In this document: one piece after another, positions 12,714 through 24,078 of the stretch | Numbering within the stretch: the first letter of the stretch is position 1 | How the letters are laid out: the number at the start of each line of letters is the position of its first letter | DNA from: Takashimella koratensis | Taxonomy: Eukaryota > Basidiomycota > Tremellomycetes > Trichosporonales > Tetragoniomycetaceae | Reading direction: 5' to 3' | Length of the DNA: 64,000 nucleotides | Assembly (NCBI GenBank): GCA_003116875.1 | Contig: BCKT01000001.1 | Location: 1,979,486 to 2,043,485 of the forward strand | Program-made: the position numbers and the translations under genes | Notes under the pieces: generated by a model | What the model was told of the DNA's origin: nothing | What the model saw: only the letters and a program-made list of their open reading frames with translations | Database searches by the model: none

Positions 12714-12947
12714 GGGTTGTTAGTGTGGGCTGCATGTAGATGTGATATGCATATGCATATGCAGCGTTACCCGAAGCAATTGAAGATGGGCAGATCGGGC
12801 TTATCCGCTTATCTCGGAACCGAGGTGACGACCCATGTGATCGTCAACCGGGGTTCTTCCTAGTCCGCTTGCTCCACATCTGATTCGTGTCTCAATCCGC
12901 TTTTCATCCTCAACCTCCTACTTTATCCCTCATCCCACACTGATCTA
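12714..12947. other. Short intergenic spacer with alternating atgcat tract
   Basis: This 234-bp spacer separates acyltransferase copies 2 and 3 and contains a palindromic atatgcatatgcatatgca tract near 12748-12766. No gene is seen. Confidence 0.6.
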
Positions 12948-15014
12948 ATGTCCACCTCTACCTCGTCGTTGACGACCACGGCCATCAACCCTTCTACTGC
13001 ATGTAACCCCTCCCTCGCCTCTTTCCTCGCCCATACCTCCACCTCCTCCGCTTCCCCATCCGCACCCACCTGCACCTCCACACCCACACCCACGCTAGGT
13101 CGTATCCCCGTCTCCGCCATTTCGAACTGGCACCACGGCCCCATCCCATCCGCGCTCGCTTTTCCTTACACTCTAAACGAAGAGAAACTCAGATGTGCGA
13201 TATCGAAAGCTGCGGGTGTTTGGCCGACTGTAGCAGGTCGGTTTGAGAGGAGTACTCCCGAATCTGAACGGCCAGGGAAGTATTTTGTGAGCCTCTCCTT
13301 CCATTCTATCGTCGACCCTTCGTCCAATTTTGCTTTTTTGCTTCTTTGCCGTGTATCGCAGATCTGGGATACATACTGATCTATACCGTTAACCCTACTT
13401 CAGATCCAAATCACTTCATCGCCTATCCCATTCAGCACCCAAACCCTACCGATCACTTCTCCCTTCCCTACGACAGACACTATCCAACCTTCTTCTTTAA
13501 CCTCGACCTACATCCCATCTCTCGGCAGTTCTTATTTCATTCCTGGGTCAAACACACCGCTTCTTTCCGTCCGATTGACTCACCTCGACCCGGCCGAAGG
13601 ATGGGGGTCCGTTCTCGGTATCGCGTGGGCCCATGTCCTCGGAGACGCAGCAGCGTGTTTCCTCTTCCTTCAACATCTAGCGTGGCTCTACGTCCACCTT
13701 GAAGTCGAAGACGATACTACTTCAGGTATCGCCCCAACACATTCGGCACTACCTCGTCCACCGTTCCCCACGTTCGGAGTACACGCGGATATCCCTTACC
13801 CAGCTTCCAAGTCCGCGTTAGAAGAATTTTACTTGACCCAGCTGGAGCCATTGAGTTTGGACGTAGGGAGAGGAAGGTATAACAATGCCGATAAGTTGAC
13901 GGAACGTGTGGTGTGGATGTTGTCGAAAGGGGATGTAGAGGGGATGAGGAGAGATATAGCAGAGGCCGAGGAGAAAGATGGTGTGGGAAGCAGAGGCGCG
14001 AACGGAGGTGGTGAAGCGGGTGGGGTGAAGGCGAGGCTAACGACTCAGGACGTGGTGAATGGGTGGTGGGTCACAGTCCTCGAACGGGCGGGAGTCATCG
14101 TTAATCGCGTGGTATACACCATCAGCGTGAGTCCGATCCCGAGATCCGTGCAGGGACGGATCAAATCGTACCCGTCTGTGCCAGTTGATTCGAAAGCTTT
14201 TTGTTCTTGATATCAAGGTCAATATTGTCTATCGGTTCCTCCGCTGACAAGAGCAAAGTACCGTACCTTGCATACTTCACATCCTGGGTTCCCGACAGAG
14301 CTGTCGACTTTAGCTGGCAACGTAGCCCAGATGTTCGCTGTCCCTGTCTCTCTCCCCTCCTCGTCCTCCCCTTCCGTCCCGTCTGGGTTCCCTGAGACCG
14401 AACATCCCAACCCCTTCTTCAGAGTCGACACCGGCCCCCGCGCAAGCCATGTCGCGCGCTCCATCCGGTCCGAGATGGAACGCCTCACGTCTTCCCCCAC
14501 CCGCACCCTAGAGTGGTTGAGCAACGCCGCGGATCGAATGCAGGTCGCGGTAGATGAAGGGAAGATGCAATGTATGATACCAAAAGAGGATGAGGTGGTT
14601 GTTAATTCGAATTTGAGGTGAGTCTTCCCCAAGTGAGCGGACCAAGAGTAAAGGTGTATGGAAAGTACCAGGGCCTCCTAGACCGGTCCTCCTTCGATCA
14701 GGTGTAAGGAGGGAGCCGGATTGGATCGGATTCCATCTCTGAAGCGAACTTGCTGACATTCTCTATACCTGCTCGATTTGTAACGCAGGTACGATTGGGC
14801 AGTCCCTTTCCATTCTCCATCCTCGGAAAACACCAAATACAACCCACACTACTACACTTCCTGGTCCGCGCCTCGCGTGTTGCGCGTGTACCAGCCCAAC
14901 GGCATCCTCGAGGGCTTCCGGACCCCCGAGGTGACGTTTAATGTACCCAATGGTCAGAAGGGGGTCTATGAGGGGATATTGAAGAGTGATAGGGACAGGT
15001 GGGCACGGACGTGA
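12948..15014 (+). CDS. HXXXD (BAHD-like) acyltransferase, copy 3 of 3
   Basis: Exons 12948-13286, 13404-14126, 14259-14617 and 14789-15014, about 548 residues. The HXXXD motif is WAHVLGD in LGIAWAHVLGDAAA. Other family blocks are VVNGWWVTVLERAG, YRTLHTSHPGFPTELSTLAG, VVNSNLR and YDWAVPF. Compared with copy 2 it has a longer Thr/Ser-rich N-terminus (residues 1-48) and an acidic, Gly-rich insert around the end of exon 2. All three introns sit at the same protein positions and phases as in copies 1 and 2. The ATG at 12948 is the first in frame and is preceded by a pyrimidine-rich leader. Acyl-CoA-dependent acyl transfer is inferred from the family; the acceptor is unknown. Confidence 0.85.
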
Positions 15015-17737
15015 GCCGGAACCGAAAGTAAGAGCTGGACCGGCTCATGTATTGAGGTGATGCACCAGTGTTGTTGTAGTGTAGACATGAACATGTTGAG
15101 TGAAGTTAGGTGCAACTCTGCCACTTTGTGGACGCTGCCACCAAACGTGAAACACGGAGGCACAGGTGGATCCAGTCAACCAACCCAGTCACCCAACACT
15201 CAACTTTCAACTCCGGTGTTGCCTTCTCATTCACCTACTTCCCACTCTTCCCCACCTCCCCTTCCTCAGCCCCCCGTCCCTCCCTCTCCGCCCCCATCCG
15301 CGCCCCTCCTCTCTCTCTTTTCCTTTCCCTTGCCCATGCTCACTCCCAGACACCCACCTTCCCTCCCTCGCTTCCTCATTCCAGACCCCGTTCGCGCGTT
15401 CAGCCCTCTGCGCGTCCGAGGTCCTGGAATCAGGACAACTCCAACCGATGTCTTCTGATTCTTCCCTTCCTTTGCTCGCGCCGTCCGAGCGTGGTCTCGC
15501 CCCGTATCCCGTGTTTGCCAGAGAAGGAGGAAACCAGGTGGTGCCCCCCCCCACCACTTGGGGGACAGGGGTGGCGCGTAAGTGGGTAGGCGGCTTCGCA
15601 AAGAATGGTTTCACCCAGAGAAGCTAGAAACCGCACGTCACGCTGGCTGGCACTTCGTCCCCCCGGGACCTCTAACCCTAAGGTAGGTTGATGCGCTGTT
15701 CTCCACTTCTTCAAGAGTCAAGCAAGCTCCAAAAAAATGAATGCGGGCTAAACTGTGCAGTTCTTAAAACCTAAACCCGCGTTGGCCCCGCTGTCTTCCC
15801 CGCCTTAGGGCGCGTGTACCATAGCGGGCCCTCGCGATCCGGCACCCAATCCTGAGCGCGCTCCGTGCCGCGGCCCCCTCGCTCGTCGGGGTGGGACGAA
15901 AGGTCGATGAACCTATGGTGTGGGCTTGCCTGCGCCTTGGTTTTGACCAGGACCGCGCTGCTGGTGTCGGCGGGTCGTGCGGAGTCGAGGGCAGAAACCA
16001 GCGAGCCGTCTCACCCGATCTCGAAGTTACTCCACCGTCCTATACTCCAGAGGCAGCTGCATACCCGCGGTCGCGTGGGGCTGCGTATCACCGGCGCATC
16101 ACAAGCAGGGAGGGGAAGAGTTGGGCGTTGGTTGATCAAATGCGAGGAGGGAAGGAGGTGAGTGAATACAAGGTGGGAGTGAGGGGAAAGAGGAGAAGAG
16201 ATGTGGTCGGTTTAAGTGGAGAGAAAGAAGGGCGGGGCACTGAGGGGTAAAGGGAGAGTGTCGCGTGAAGAAAGGAAGAAGTAAGACCTTGAGTAAAAGC
16301 CGAGGCAAGGAGGCCACAGCGTCAAAGTAGTCCCTCGAAACACTTTGTTTCGCTGCGTGGACCGGTGAGACGAACGAAGGGATATCATCACATTTGGCGA
16401 TTCTGTCATTGTGGATCCTCCACCCGCGCTCGGCACTCTTGACTTCCCCTTTCAACTTCTGCCGGTCTTACGGACCGCAGCGTCTTATAGCCTTGTACCC
16501 CAACCTTCCTTCCTTCTCTCCTTCTACACCGACGCTATCGCCACCGTTTACCCAGCGACCACTGAACATTCTCGTCCACCCACTTGGCTCTGCGAGCACC
16601 GCCAACTTGACCCGTTCGACCACTGAAACCGAGAGCATACCGTTCAACGCCCAGCGACTCGTCCGAGTGCGTCCCGGCAACGTCAATAGCGCCTGGCAGA
16701 TGGAGAGCCCCGGTGCAAGGCCTGACTGGTTGTACTCCGGCAGAGAGGATTCAGGTCCTAGAGCTACGTGCTCGTGCCTCTGCCGAACAGCCAGGTGGGT
16801 CTGGCCGTCGTCTCTCCGTCCAGGCGTGGCGTGTGCATGTAGCGACCCATTCAGCCTGCCTGAGAAGGTGGGCAAGACGAGGTGCGGGGTGCGGTGTGTG
16901 ACCGGTGTCGGGGGTTAGGAAGGGGAAAGGGAAGCGTGTGAGAGTAGGTGTTAGGAGAGGGATGCGGGGAGGTTCAGTGCGAGGGTTAGAGGTGGAGAGG
17001 GACGCAGCGGAGGTGTAGATCGGATCAAAGAGAGTGAATCGAGGGCAAAGTATGAGGTCTGACGATTGATCGGGACAAGGAGTGTGATGAAGTGGACCTT
17101 TGCGGAGGGACGTAGTCAGAACCCCGGGCGCACAGCAGGTGAGGTCCGAGGACCGAGCCGAGGCTGTCTGGGACAGTGTGGAGGAGCCCGAGTGGGGGAG
17201 GGTGGACGGGCCTCGTCGAAAGAAGGAGGCTTGGTCATGCCCGGAGATCCCAGTCGTGGCATGGGTACTAGCTGCTAGAGAGGGTAGATAGCGTAGGTGA
17301 GGTATGCATGGGATGTAAGCTGGATATTGAATGCTCGTGATGAGCCGAATGTGTAAGCATATAGCCATGTAACCGTTTGTTTGGAGATCATCGTGCGACC
17401 AGGTCTCAGCTTGAGGGCGGGATTGCTGATGTATGGTTCCCGTGGCTGTAGGCGTCCGCCACCGCCTCGAGAGTGACGCCATTGACGCTGAGGGCTGCTG
17501 ATATGTGGAATAAAACACGGATTCCTTGTGCATGCTGACACATGATAACCACCCTCCACCGTCGCGGTCGCGGCCCCGAGCTCAACCCAGCACGAGCAGT
17601 ACGAGAATGACCAGGTCCCGTCAGTGTATCTATCCTGTTCACGCCATTTATTCCAACCCTGTGGATCGAGGATCGAACGGGGAAGAATAAAAGAATAAAA
17701 GGGATCAAAAGATAATATAGACGGCGGGAGGGAGAGT
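15015..17737. other. Gene-poor region of about 2.7 kb
   Basis: I see no gene I can name. A minus-strand frame of 260 codons begins at an ATG at 17533 and runs to 16751, but it is rich in Pro, Ser, Thr and Arg, has no domain or transmembrane signature and does not follow the codon style of neighbouring genes. An ATG-started plus-strand frame of about 60 codons begins at 15448. Composition changes from C/T-rich (15190-15410) to GC-rich (15780-15960). No tRNA-like fold was noticed. Promoter, non-coding RNA or a decayed gene are all possible. Confidence 0.5.
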
Positions 17738-18034
17738 ACGCGACGCGATGGGACCCGGGGGTTGGGCCGGGCTGGTCGACGCGCCCCCCCTCGACGTGGG
17801 ACGGGACGATGCTCACATGACTTTGGACGCGCGGGGGAAGGGGGGAAACGGTCATGTCCCTATGGACGCGACGCGATCTGGTCATGTAGGATTACCCCAG
17901 GGCTGATCATGTCCCTGGATGGGACGTCAACAAAGTAAACATCAGAGTGATAAGCCCATCACACGTCATTGTTGATTAGGATTAGGCCGAGGAGGAAAAT
18001 CAATAAACGAGAGAAATCAAACGCGTCCGACGCG
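17738..18034. promoter_or_regulatory. Cluster of ACGCG (MCB/MBF-like) elements upstream of RNR1
   Basis: ACGCG cores occur at 17738, 17743, 17779, 17827, 17866, 17871, 18021 (full palindrome ACGCGT) and 18030. Eight cores in 300 bp is far above chance for a five-base word. In budding and fission yeast, MBF binds ACGCGT to drive G1/S transcription, and ribonucleotide reductase is a classic target. The cluster lies 390-690 bp before the RNR1 ATG. Cell-cycle regulation is inferred from site density and position. Confidence 0.65.
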
Positions 18035-18426
18035 CCAGGCTCTGAAAAGTAATAACAAAGGATTGCTAATCCCTAATCCCAGCCAGAGTGAGTCCAGTCA
18101 ACTACTACTGCTACTGAAATATATAATCACGCCGTCAACAAATCTTCCTCCCTCTTTCTCATTCTCCCTCAACAACACTCTACACCACCACGGCCACCGC
18201 TCGCCAACTCAGTCCCACTCCATCTCGGGCACCACTCCTCAGCAGCCTCACTACGACTGCTCCTAATCTTCTCGTCTGCTAGCCTGTAAGTCGACAGCAC
18301 TCACGCTCACCACCGTAACCGCAGCTGACTCATCGCAGCTAATCGTTCTCTTGGATTTCCCCTTTTTATCCACACGACACTCAGTCTCACCCTTCACTCT
18401 CTTCTACCTATATAAACCTCTCCAAC

Positions 18427-21351
18427 ATGGTCATGTGGATCTTCAAGCGTGACGGGCGCAAGGAGCCCGGTAAGCAATCTCCCCCATAAGCTGCATAACC
18501 AGCCATTCCTCTACCAAAACCAAGCTGACACGCGTCTCTGTTTACCCTGGACAGTCGCTTTCGATAAGGTCACCGCTCGCGTGAGTATCCACCCTACAAT
18601 TCATTAGCACTCAGGACTTGGGGACGCGACACTAATAATCTACAGATTAACAAACTCTCGTATGGCCTTGACACCAACTTTGTCGAGCCCGCAGAGATCA
18701 CGCAAAAAGTCGCCGCCGGTGTGCATGCAGGCATCACTACCGTCGAGCTCGACGTGAGTCCTTTCCCCCCAATTCAGCCAGCCGCCTTGAACCTCTCTTC
18801 TGAGTTCCCGCTGACATTTGCAGAACCTTGCCGCTGAGACCGCTGCCTACCTCACCACCAAGCACCCAGACTACGCTATCCTCGCTGCTCGTATCGCCAT
18901 CTCCAACTTGCACAAGGAGACCAAGAAGTCGTTCTCCGCCGTCGTCCACGACCTCTACGCCTGGGTCAACCCCAAGACCGGCAAGAACGCCCCCATGATC
19001 TCGGACGAGGTCTACGAGGTCGTCATGAAGAACAAGGATGCTCTTGACTCGGCTATCATCTACGACCGTGACTTTGCCTACAACTATTTCGGTTTCAAAA
19101 CCCTCGAGCGATCGTACCTCCTCCGAATCAACGGCAAGATCGTCGAGCGACCCCAGCACATGCTCATGCGTGTCTCGGTCGGTATCCACGGTGCCAACAT
19201 CGAAAAGGTCCTCGAGACCTACAACCTTATGTCTGAGCGTTACTTCACCCACGCCTCGCCTACTGTAAGTAACACTCTGGCAGCTAGGTTAAGCGCAATT
19301 TCATAAGCTGATCACCTTTGCAGCTCTTCAACGCTGGTACCCCTCACGCCCAGATGTCTTCGTGCTTCCTCGTCGCCATGAGGGATGACTCGATTGACGG
19401 TATCTACGACACCCTCAAGACCTGCGCCCAAATCTCCAAGACTGCCGGCGGTATCGGTCTCCACATCCACAACATTCGTGCCAAGGGCTCGTACATTGCT
19501 GGCACCAACGGCTACTCTAACGGTATCGTCCCGATGCTTCGTGCCTACGACGCCACCGCTCGTTACGTCGACCAGGGTGGCAACAAGCGCCCCGGTGCGT
19601 TCGCCATCTACCTCGAGCCCTGGCACGCCGACGTCTTCGACTTCCTCGACTTGCGTAAGAACCACGGCAAGGAGGAGGTTCGTGCTCGTGACCTCTTCTA
19701 CGCCCTCTGGATCCCCGACCTTTTCATGAAGCGTGTCGAGGCCGACGGCGACTGGACCCTCATGTGCCCCGCCGAGTGCCCCGGTCTCGCCGACGTCCAC
19801 TCTGCCGCCTTCGAGGAGCTCTACGAGTCGTACGAGAAGGCCGGCAAGGGTCGCAAGACCATCAAGGCCCAGAAGCTTTGGTTCGCCATCCTCGAGGCCC
19901 AGACCGAAACCGGTGGTCCCTTCATGCTTTACAAGGACGCCGCCAACTCCAAGTCCAACCAGCAGCACCTCGGTACCATCAAGTCGTCCAACTTGTGCAC
20001 TGAGATCATCGAGTACTCTGCCCCCGACGAGGTCGCCGTCTGCAACCTCGCCTCGATCGCCCTTCCGGCGTTTGTCGACCTCGAGACCCGTGTCTACGAC
20101 TTTAAGAAGCTGCACGAAATCACCAAGGTCGTCACCAAGAACCTCGACCAGGTCATTGACCGCAACTACTACCCCGTCCCCGAGGCGAGGAACAGCAACA
20201 TGCGTCACCGACCCGTTGGTCTCGGTGTCCAGGGTCTTGCCGATGCCTTCATGGCTCTCCGCATGCCCTTCGACTCGCCCGAGGCTCGTGAGCTCAACGT
20301 CCGCATTTTCGAGACCATCTACCACGCCGCCCTCGAGGCCTCGTGCGAGATGGCTCAGGAGAAGGGCAAGTTCCCCTCGTACGAGGGCTCGCCCATCTCC
20401 CAGGGCAAGCTCCAGTTCGACCTCTGGAACCGTGTCCCGACCGACCAGTGGGACTGGACTGAGCTCCGCTCTCAGATCTCCCAGCACGGTGTCCGCAACT
20501 CGCTCCTCGTTGCTCCCATGCCCACCGCGTCGACCTCGCAGATTCTCGGCTGGAACGAGTGCTTCGAGCCCTACACCTCCATGCTCTACGCACGTCGTGT
20601 CCTCTCTGGTGACTTCCAGGTCGTCTGCCCCTGGCTCTTGCGTGATTTGATCAACCTCGGCCTCTGGAACGACAACATGAAGAACCTCATTATTGCTGCC
20701 GGTGGTTCCATCCAGCACATTCCTGGAATCCCCGCCAACCTCAAGGCCATCTACAAGACGGTCTGGGAGATCTCGCAAAAGTCGGTCATCGACCTCGCCG
20801 CAGACCGTGGAGCGTTCATCGACCAGTCTCAGTCGCTTAACATCCACCTCGCCAACCCTTCCTTCTCCCAACTCACCTCGATGCACTTCTACGGCTGGAA
20901 ACGCGGTCTCAAGACGGGTATCTACTACCTCCGAACCCGCCCGTCCGCCAACGCTATCCAGTTCACCATCGATCAGAGCACCCTCAAGCAGGCCAAGACG
21001 CTCACTGCTGCCTCTGCCTCCGCCTCTGCTGCTCCCTCCCCAAGCCCCTCTCCCGCTCCTCCCGCCGCTGTCGCCCCGGCTGCGGCTGCCCCTTCGTCTT
21101 CGGCCGCCGACGAGCTCGTCGCCCCTCTCCGACAGGTCACCATCGCCACCACGGCCTCGGCCAAGTCGGTCCCTGCCGAGGTCAGCGAAGCATCCGTCAA
21201 CAAGCGCACCGCCGCACCCGACAGCCCCAACCCGTCCGAGGAGGAGGAGATCTCATACGAGGAAGCCAAGAGGCGTGCCGAGGCTCGCGCCGAGGCTGCT
21301 CTCCAGTGCAGCATCGACAACAAGGACGCCTGTGTCATGTGCTCCGGATAA
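18427..21351 (+). CDS. RNR1: Ribonucleoside-diphosphate reductase large subunit
   Basis: Exons 18427-18469, 18555-18580, 18646-18753, 18824-19264 and 19324-21351 give 881 residues, close to yeast Rnr1. It reduces ribonucleoside diphosphates to deoxy forms together with the small subunit in the cytosol. The N-terminus ([14 protein letters not shown], then [17 protein letters not shown]) begins the ATP-cone allosteric domain. The barrel carries [37 protein letters not shown] with the catalytic N-x-C-x-E, and [20 protein letters not shown]. After an Ala/Pro/Ser-rich linker (about residues 715-800) the chain ends in CVMCSG, the shuttle cysteine pair that passes electrons from thioredoxin to the active site. 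Exon 5 has the C-ending codon preference of a highly expressed gene. The upstream ACGCG cluster suggests G1/S control. Confidence 0.97.
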
Positions 21352-22186
21352 ACTCGAGTCTGAAGTCGGGAAGGTGTAGGGAGATTGAACCGGTGTAGCT
21401 ACGAAGCTGTAATCAAAAAATCGATTTTCCCCTTCACCTTCCCTTCTCCTCTTTCTACTAGTCTCATCCGGTTCCTGACTCTTGTCATGCTTTCTTGCCT
21501 CTTTGCTGTGCCTAGATCGTTGTAGCTACACTACCAGTACATTCCATCCATTCGTCTCGTCTTTCTCTTCATCATTTTTCAGCTAGTCTGGAGTCTCGTT
21601 TTATTATGCCTATGGATTTTACTTTCTTTCCCTACCTGAACGAGCCGGCAGTATGCGGAGGCAAATATGATAAGTTGCACTAGATGATCGCCCATGTCCG
21701 GCAGGAGTGCAAGGAATGACTGAGTCACTGGATATATTTCGAAAGCGGCTTACGGCCGGAGTGGAAGGTTTGTGGGGTGGGTCAGTGTAGGTCGAGATAG
21801 GTTGACGCTCGGTGGACTTTCAGTGGTGACCCCACTGGAGAGACGGGGAGCGTGCGGCTATGTCATTGGAGGTCTGCTGACTCCTTTCGAGTGCATATGG
21901 AGCCGACCGAGTTAAAGGAGAGCATGTAATAAAGGAGCAACACGATGACCATGCGGAGGTAAAGTGTGAGAGAGAGAGAGAGGATGAAAGGGATTGATCA
22001 GAGTACACCGGTGTACTTCGGTAGCTTTCACCACCGCGCACCAGGTCTACCGTACAAAAACCCTCGTGCGTTTACCTCTCCCCCCATTCGTTTCTATCAT
22101 TCTACCATTTTTGTCGACTGGCCAATCATACTCGACATCGATTTTACCTCTGCAAGGTTATCCTCCTTTTAATTCATCGCTTTCCC
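21352..22186. other. RNR1 3' flank and promoter region of the family 1 array
   Basis: No gene is seen. The first part is pyrimidine-rich 3' flank of RNR1. A (GA)n tract lies near 21967-21983. The segment around 22008-22035 (cggtgtacttcggtagctt) recurs upstream of the second family 1 gene near 23414-23432, so it belongs to the repeated upstream sequence of the array. Confidence 0.55.
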
Positions 22187-22789
22187 ATGTCACAGGATTT
22201 ATTTGAGGAATACTGGGGTTCGACGTCCGTCTTTGTTGGTCGTCGGGCATCACAAGGACCCTTGTCGGCTTTCGTAGTGTGGAAGAATACAGGCAGCCAA
22301 GAGGAAGGGACTACGAGTGAGGAGGAGCGAAAAGTGACTGCCGTCACTTTTGGCGATGTTGACGAGACGAACAGAGAGGCCCTTGCTTTTAAACTTCTAT
22401 CTCACCTCATCCAAGTCTCAAACAGCGACTCAAAGAATTTTCACCCTCTGATTCATTTTGACGACAGTGACTCAAAGCGTTTGCACCCTCTGATTCATTT
22501 TGACGTCTATTCCCTCGAAGACGGCTTGGTAAGAGATTACCTGGCCAGAACAAACGACCCTTCCAAGTGGATGTCATACCTCCATGCAGGGGAGGACGTT
22601 TGGACAGAAATGATTCCCTCGATCATACGCAAGACAGCACCCAATGATACCTCACTGGATACATTCACCGATTCCAACAACCTCAATCCCGCCAGCTGGC
22701 TCAAAGAGCAGCCTGCTTCAGAGATGACAATCAAAGACCGATTCCATGTCCACTTTTCTCCTCCGACCGACTGTGTCATCACTGATTGA
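22187..22789 (+). CDS. Family 1 protein, member 1 (unknown function)
   Basis: 200 residues, no intron. Not recognised. Visible blocks shared with its neighbours: TSVFVGRR near residue 13; LSAFVVW (about 26-32); VTAVTFGDVD (about 50-59); FDVYSLEDGLVRDYL (about 105-119); DPSKWMSYLHAGEDVW; and a final strand DRFHVHFSPP. There is no signal peptide, membrane span or cysteine pattern, so it is probably cytosolic or nuclear. A 42-bp in-frame tandem duplication (22424-22507) repeats the 14-residue segment SDSKNFHPLIHFDD / SDSKRLHPLIHFDV just before the YSLEDG block. The ATG at 22187 is used because the homologous block begins soon after it. First of seven same-strand paralogs. Confidence 0.8.
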   Translation: MSQDLFEEYWGSTSVFVGRRASQGPLSAFVVWKNTGSQEEGTTSEEERKVTAVTFGDVDETNREALAFKLLSHLIQVSNSDSKNFHPLIHFDDSDSKRLHPLIHFDVYSLEDGLVRDYLARTNDPSKWMSYLHAGEDVWTEMIPSIIRKTAPNDTSLDTFTDSNNLNPASWLKEQPASEMTIKDRFHVHFSPPTDCVITD

Positions 22790-24078
22790 ATAAATAGGTC
22801 GCAGGGTGTCGTTTCTGAGGTAGTACTTTCGTAATAATGGTTTGGTAGCATGCATCACGAGAGGTGAAGTATTTATTTGAAAAGTGAAAGCGGACAGGAG
22901 GCCAGAAGAGGGGAGGAAGAAGAAAGGTCCTCCCTCGATAGTTTGAGTACGAATTGACGTCGTCTTTGTTGTAAGCCTTGATCGAAATGCAAACGAAACG
23001 TGACTGTTGGTGGCGCGATTGTGAAGCAAGGATGTCCATAAACTACTAGGAAGACAGGTCGCCCGGTCACCAGACTCATGATCCTGTCTCCATATCCACC
23101 AGTCATCATTCCCTCGACATTTGTCAAGACACTTTGCTGGTCTCAACTTAGTCTGCTTGGTATAACGCTCTGTCAAGTTGAAGGGGTCGTCTGGAAACCA
23201 CTGACACTCCGCCCCGCTGCGCAAACAAAGACGTAACGGGAGGGCGAGCCTACAATCAGACCCCGGGGTGAAGAGTCAGATAAAGACGGACGTTCACAAC
23301 CTGGCCAGTGACACCTTTCAGATACGTATAGAGCCGAGTCAAAGTGAGGGTGAGCAGAGTCGGCGTCTCTGTGGAGGCAGCCAGACACGATACAAAGGAA
23401 TGATCAAAGCCAGCCGGTGCACTTCGGTGGCTTTTCTTCGCCTTGCAAGAGCTCTATATGTCCGTTCGATGCTTGGTGAATCAGCTCAGAGTCTCCTAAC
23501 CAAACGTATCTCAGACTGACTGAATTTGAGCAAGTGGACCTGACTGCCTAACATGCCGAAGTGGATAGTGGGGAGATTTTTCGGCAAACTCACAGTGAAC
23601 GAGCAGCTTGCGGAGGCAAATCTAATTACTCGAGCTACGTAGTCGTGCATGCTAGACGGATGGGAAAGGACTGACTGCGCATTTGCCTTTGGTCGTCTCT
23701 CGAGCCTTCCTCCAAAGCCGCGATCGTTAGGCAGAGCGGACGACTCTGTGGTAGACTCTTTTCTTTTCTTGCCAGACTGTGAGCAGACCAAAGGAAGGAT
23801 CGGCGTCTTTTGGAGGCAAAGAGAAAGAGTGAAAGGAATAGTTCAGTGCGAGTTGTTGCGACTCGGCGCCAAATCTCGTTTGATGCCGGACCAAGGCAAA
23901 AAATCAGCGCCTGTCTCGAAAGAAAGGGAGAGTCCGGCTGCATTTTCTACGCCTCGCACAACCAAGTGTTCATAAGCTCGTCGCTGGTCTGATCTCTCAC
24001 CCACTTTGACAAGAGATCATCTTTGTCTTACTCTGCCTTTGTGACCCAAACTTGACTCATATCTCAACATCATTAGCT
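22790..24078. repeat. Spacer with duplicated upstream modules
   Basis: No gene is seen in these 1.3 kb. Two copies of a roughly 30-bp segment (gtgagcaga, a variable gap, cggcgtct, three variable bases, tggaggca) lie near 23351-23381 and 23779-23818; both are followed by a purine-rich stretch with aaaggaat. The segment cggtgcacttcggtggctttt near 23415-23435 matches the region upstream of member 1. The spacer therefore looks built from repeated copies of a promoter region, perhaps with a lost gene copy between them. Confidence 0.6.

Noticed and set aside
15665..15780. Telomere-like words (ctaaccctaa, cctaaaccc)
   Set aside because: They are isolated single copies, not a tandem array, and housekeeping genes continue on both sides.
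16751..17533. Minus-strand frame of 260 codons
   Set aside because: It begins with ATG but is Pro/Ser/Thr/Arg-rich with no domain, no homologous block and no splice context; not enough to call a gene.
19312..20886. Long minus-strand open frame (524 codons) opposite RNR1
   Set aside because: It is the shadow of the C-ending codon preference of RNR1 exon 5; the antisense peptide is a low-complexity Glu/Val/Asp/Gly sequence.
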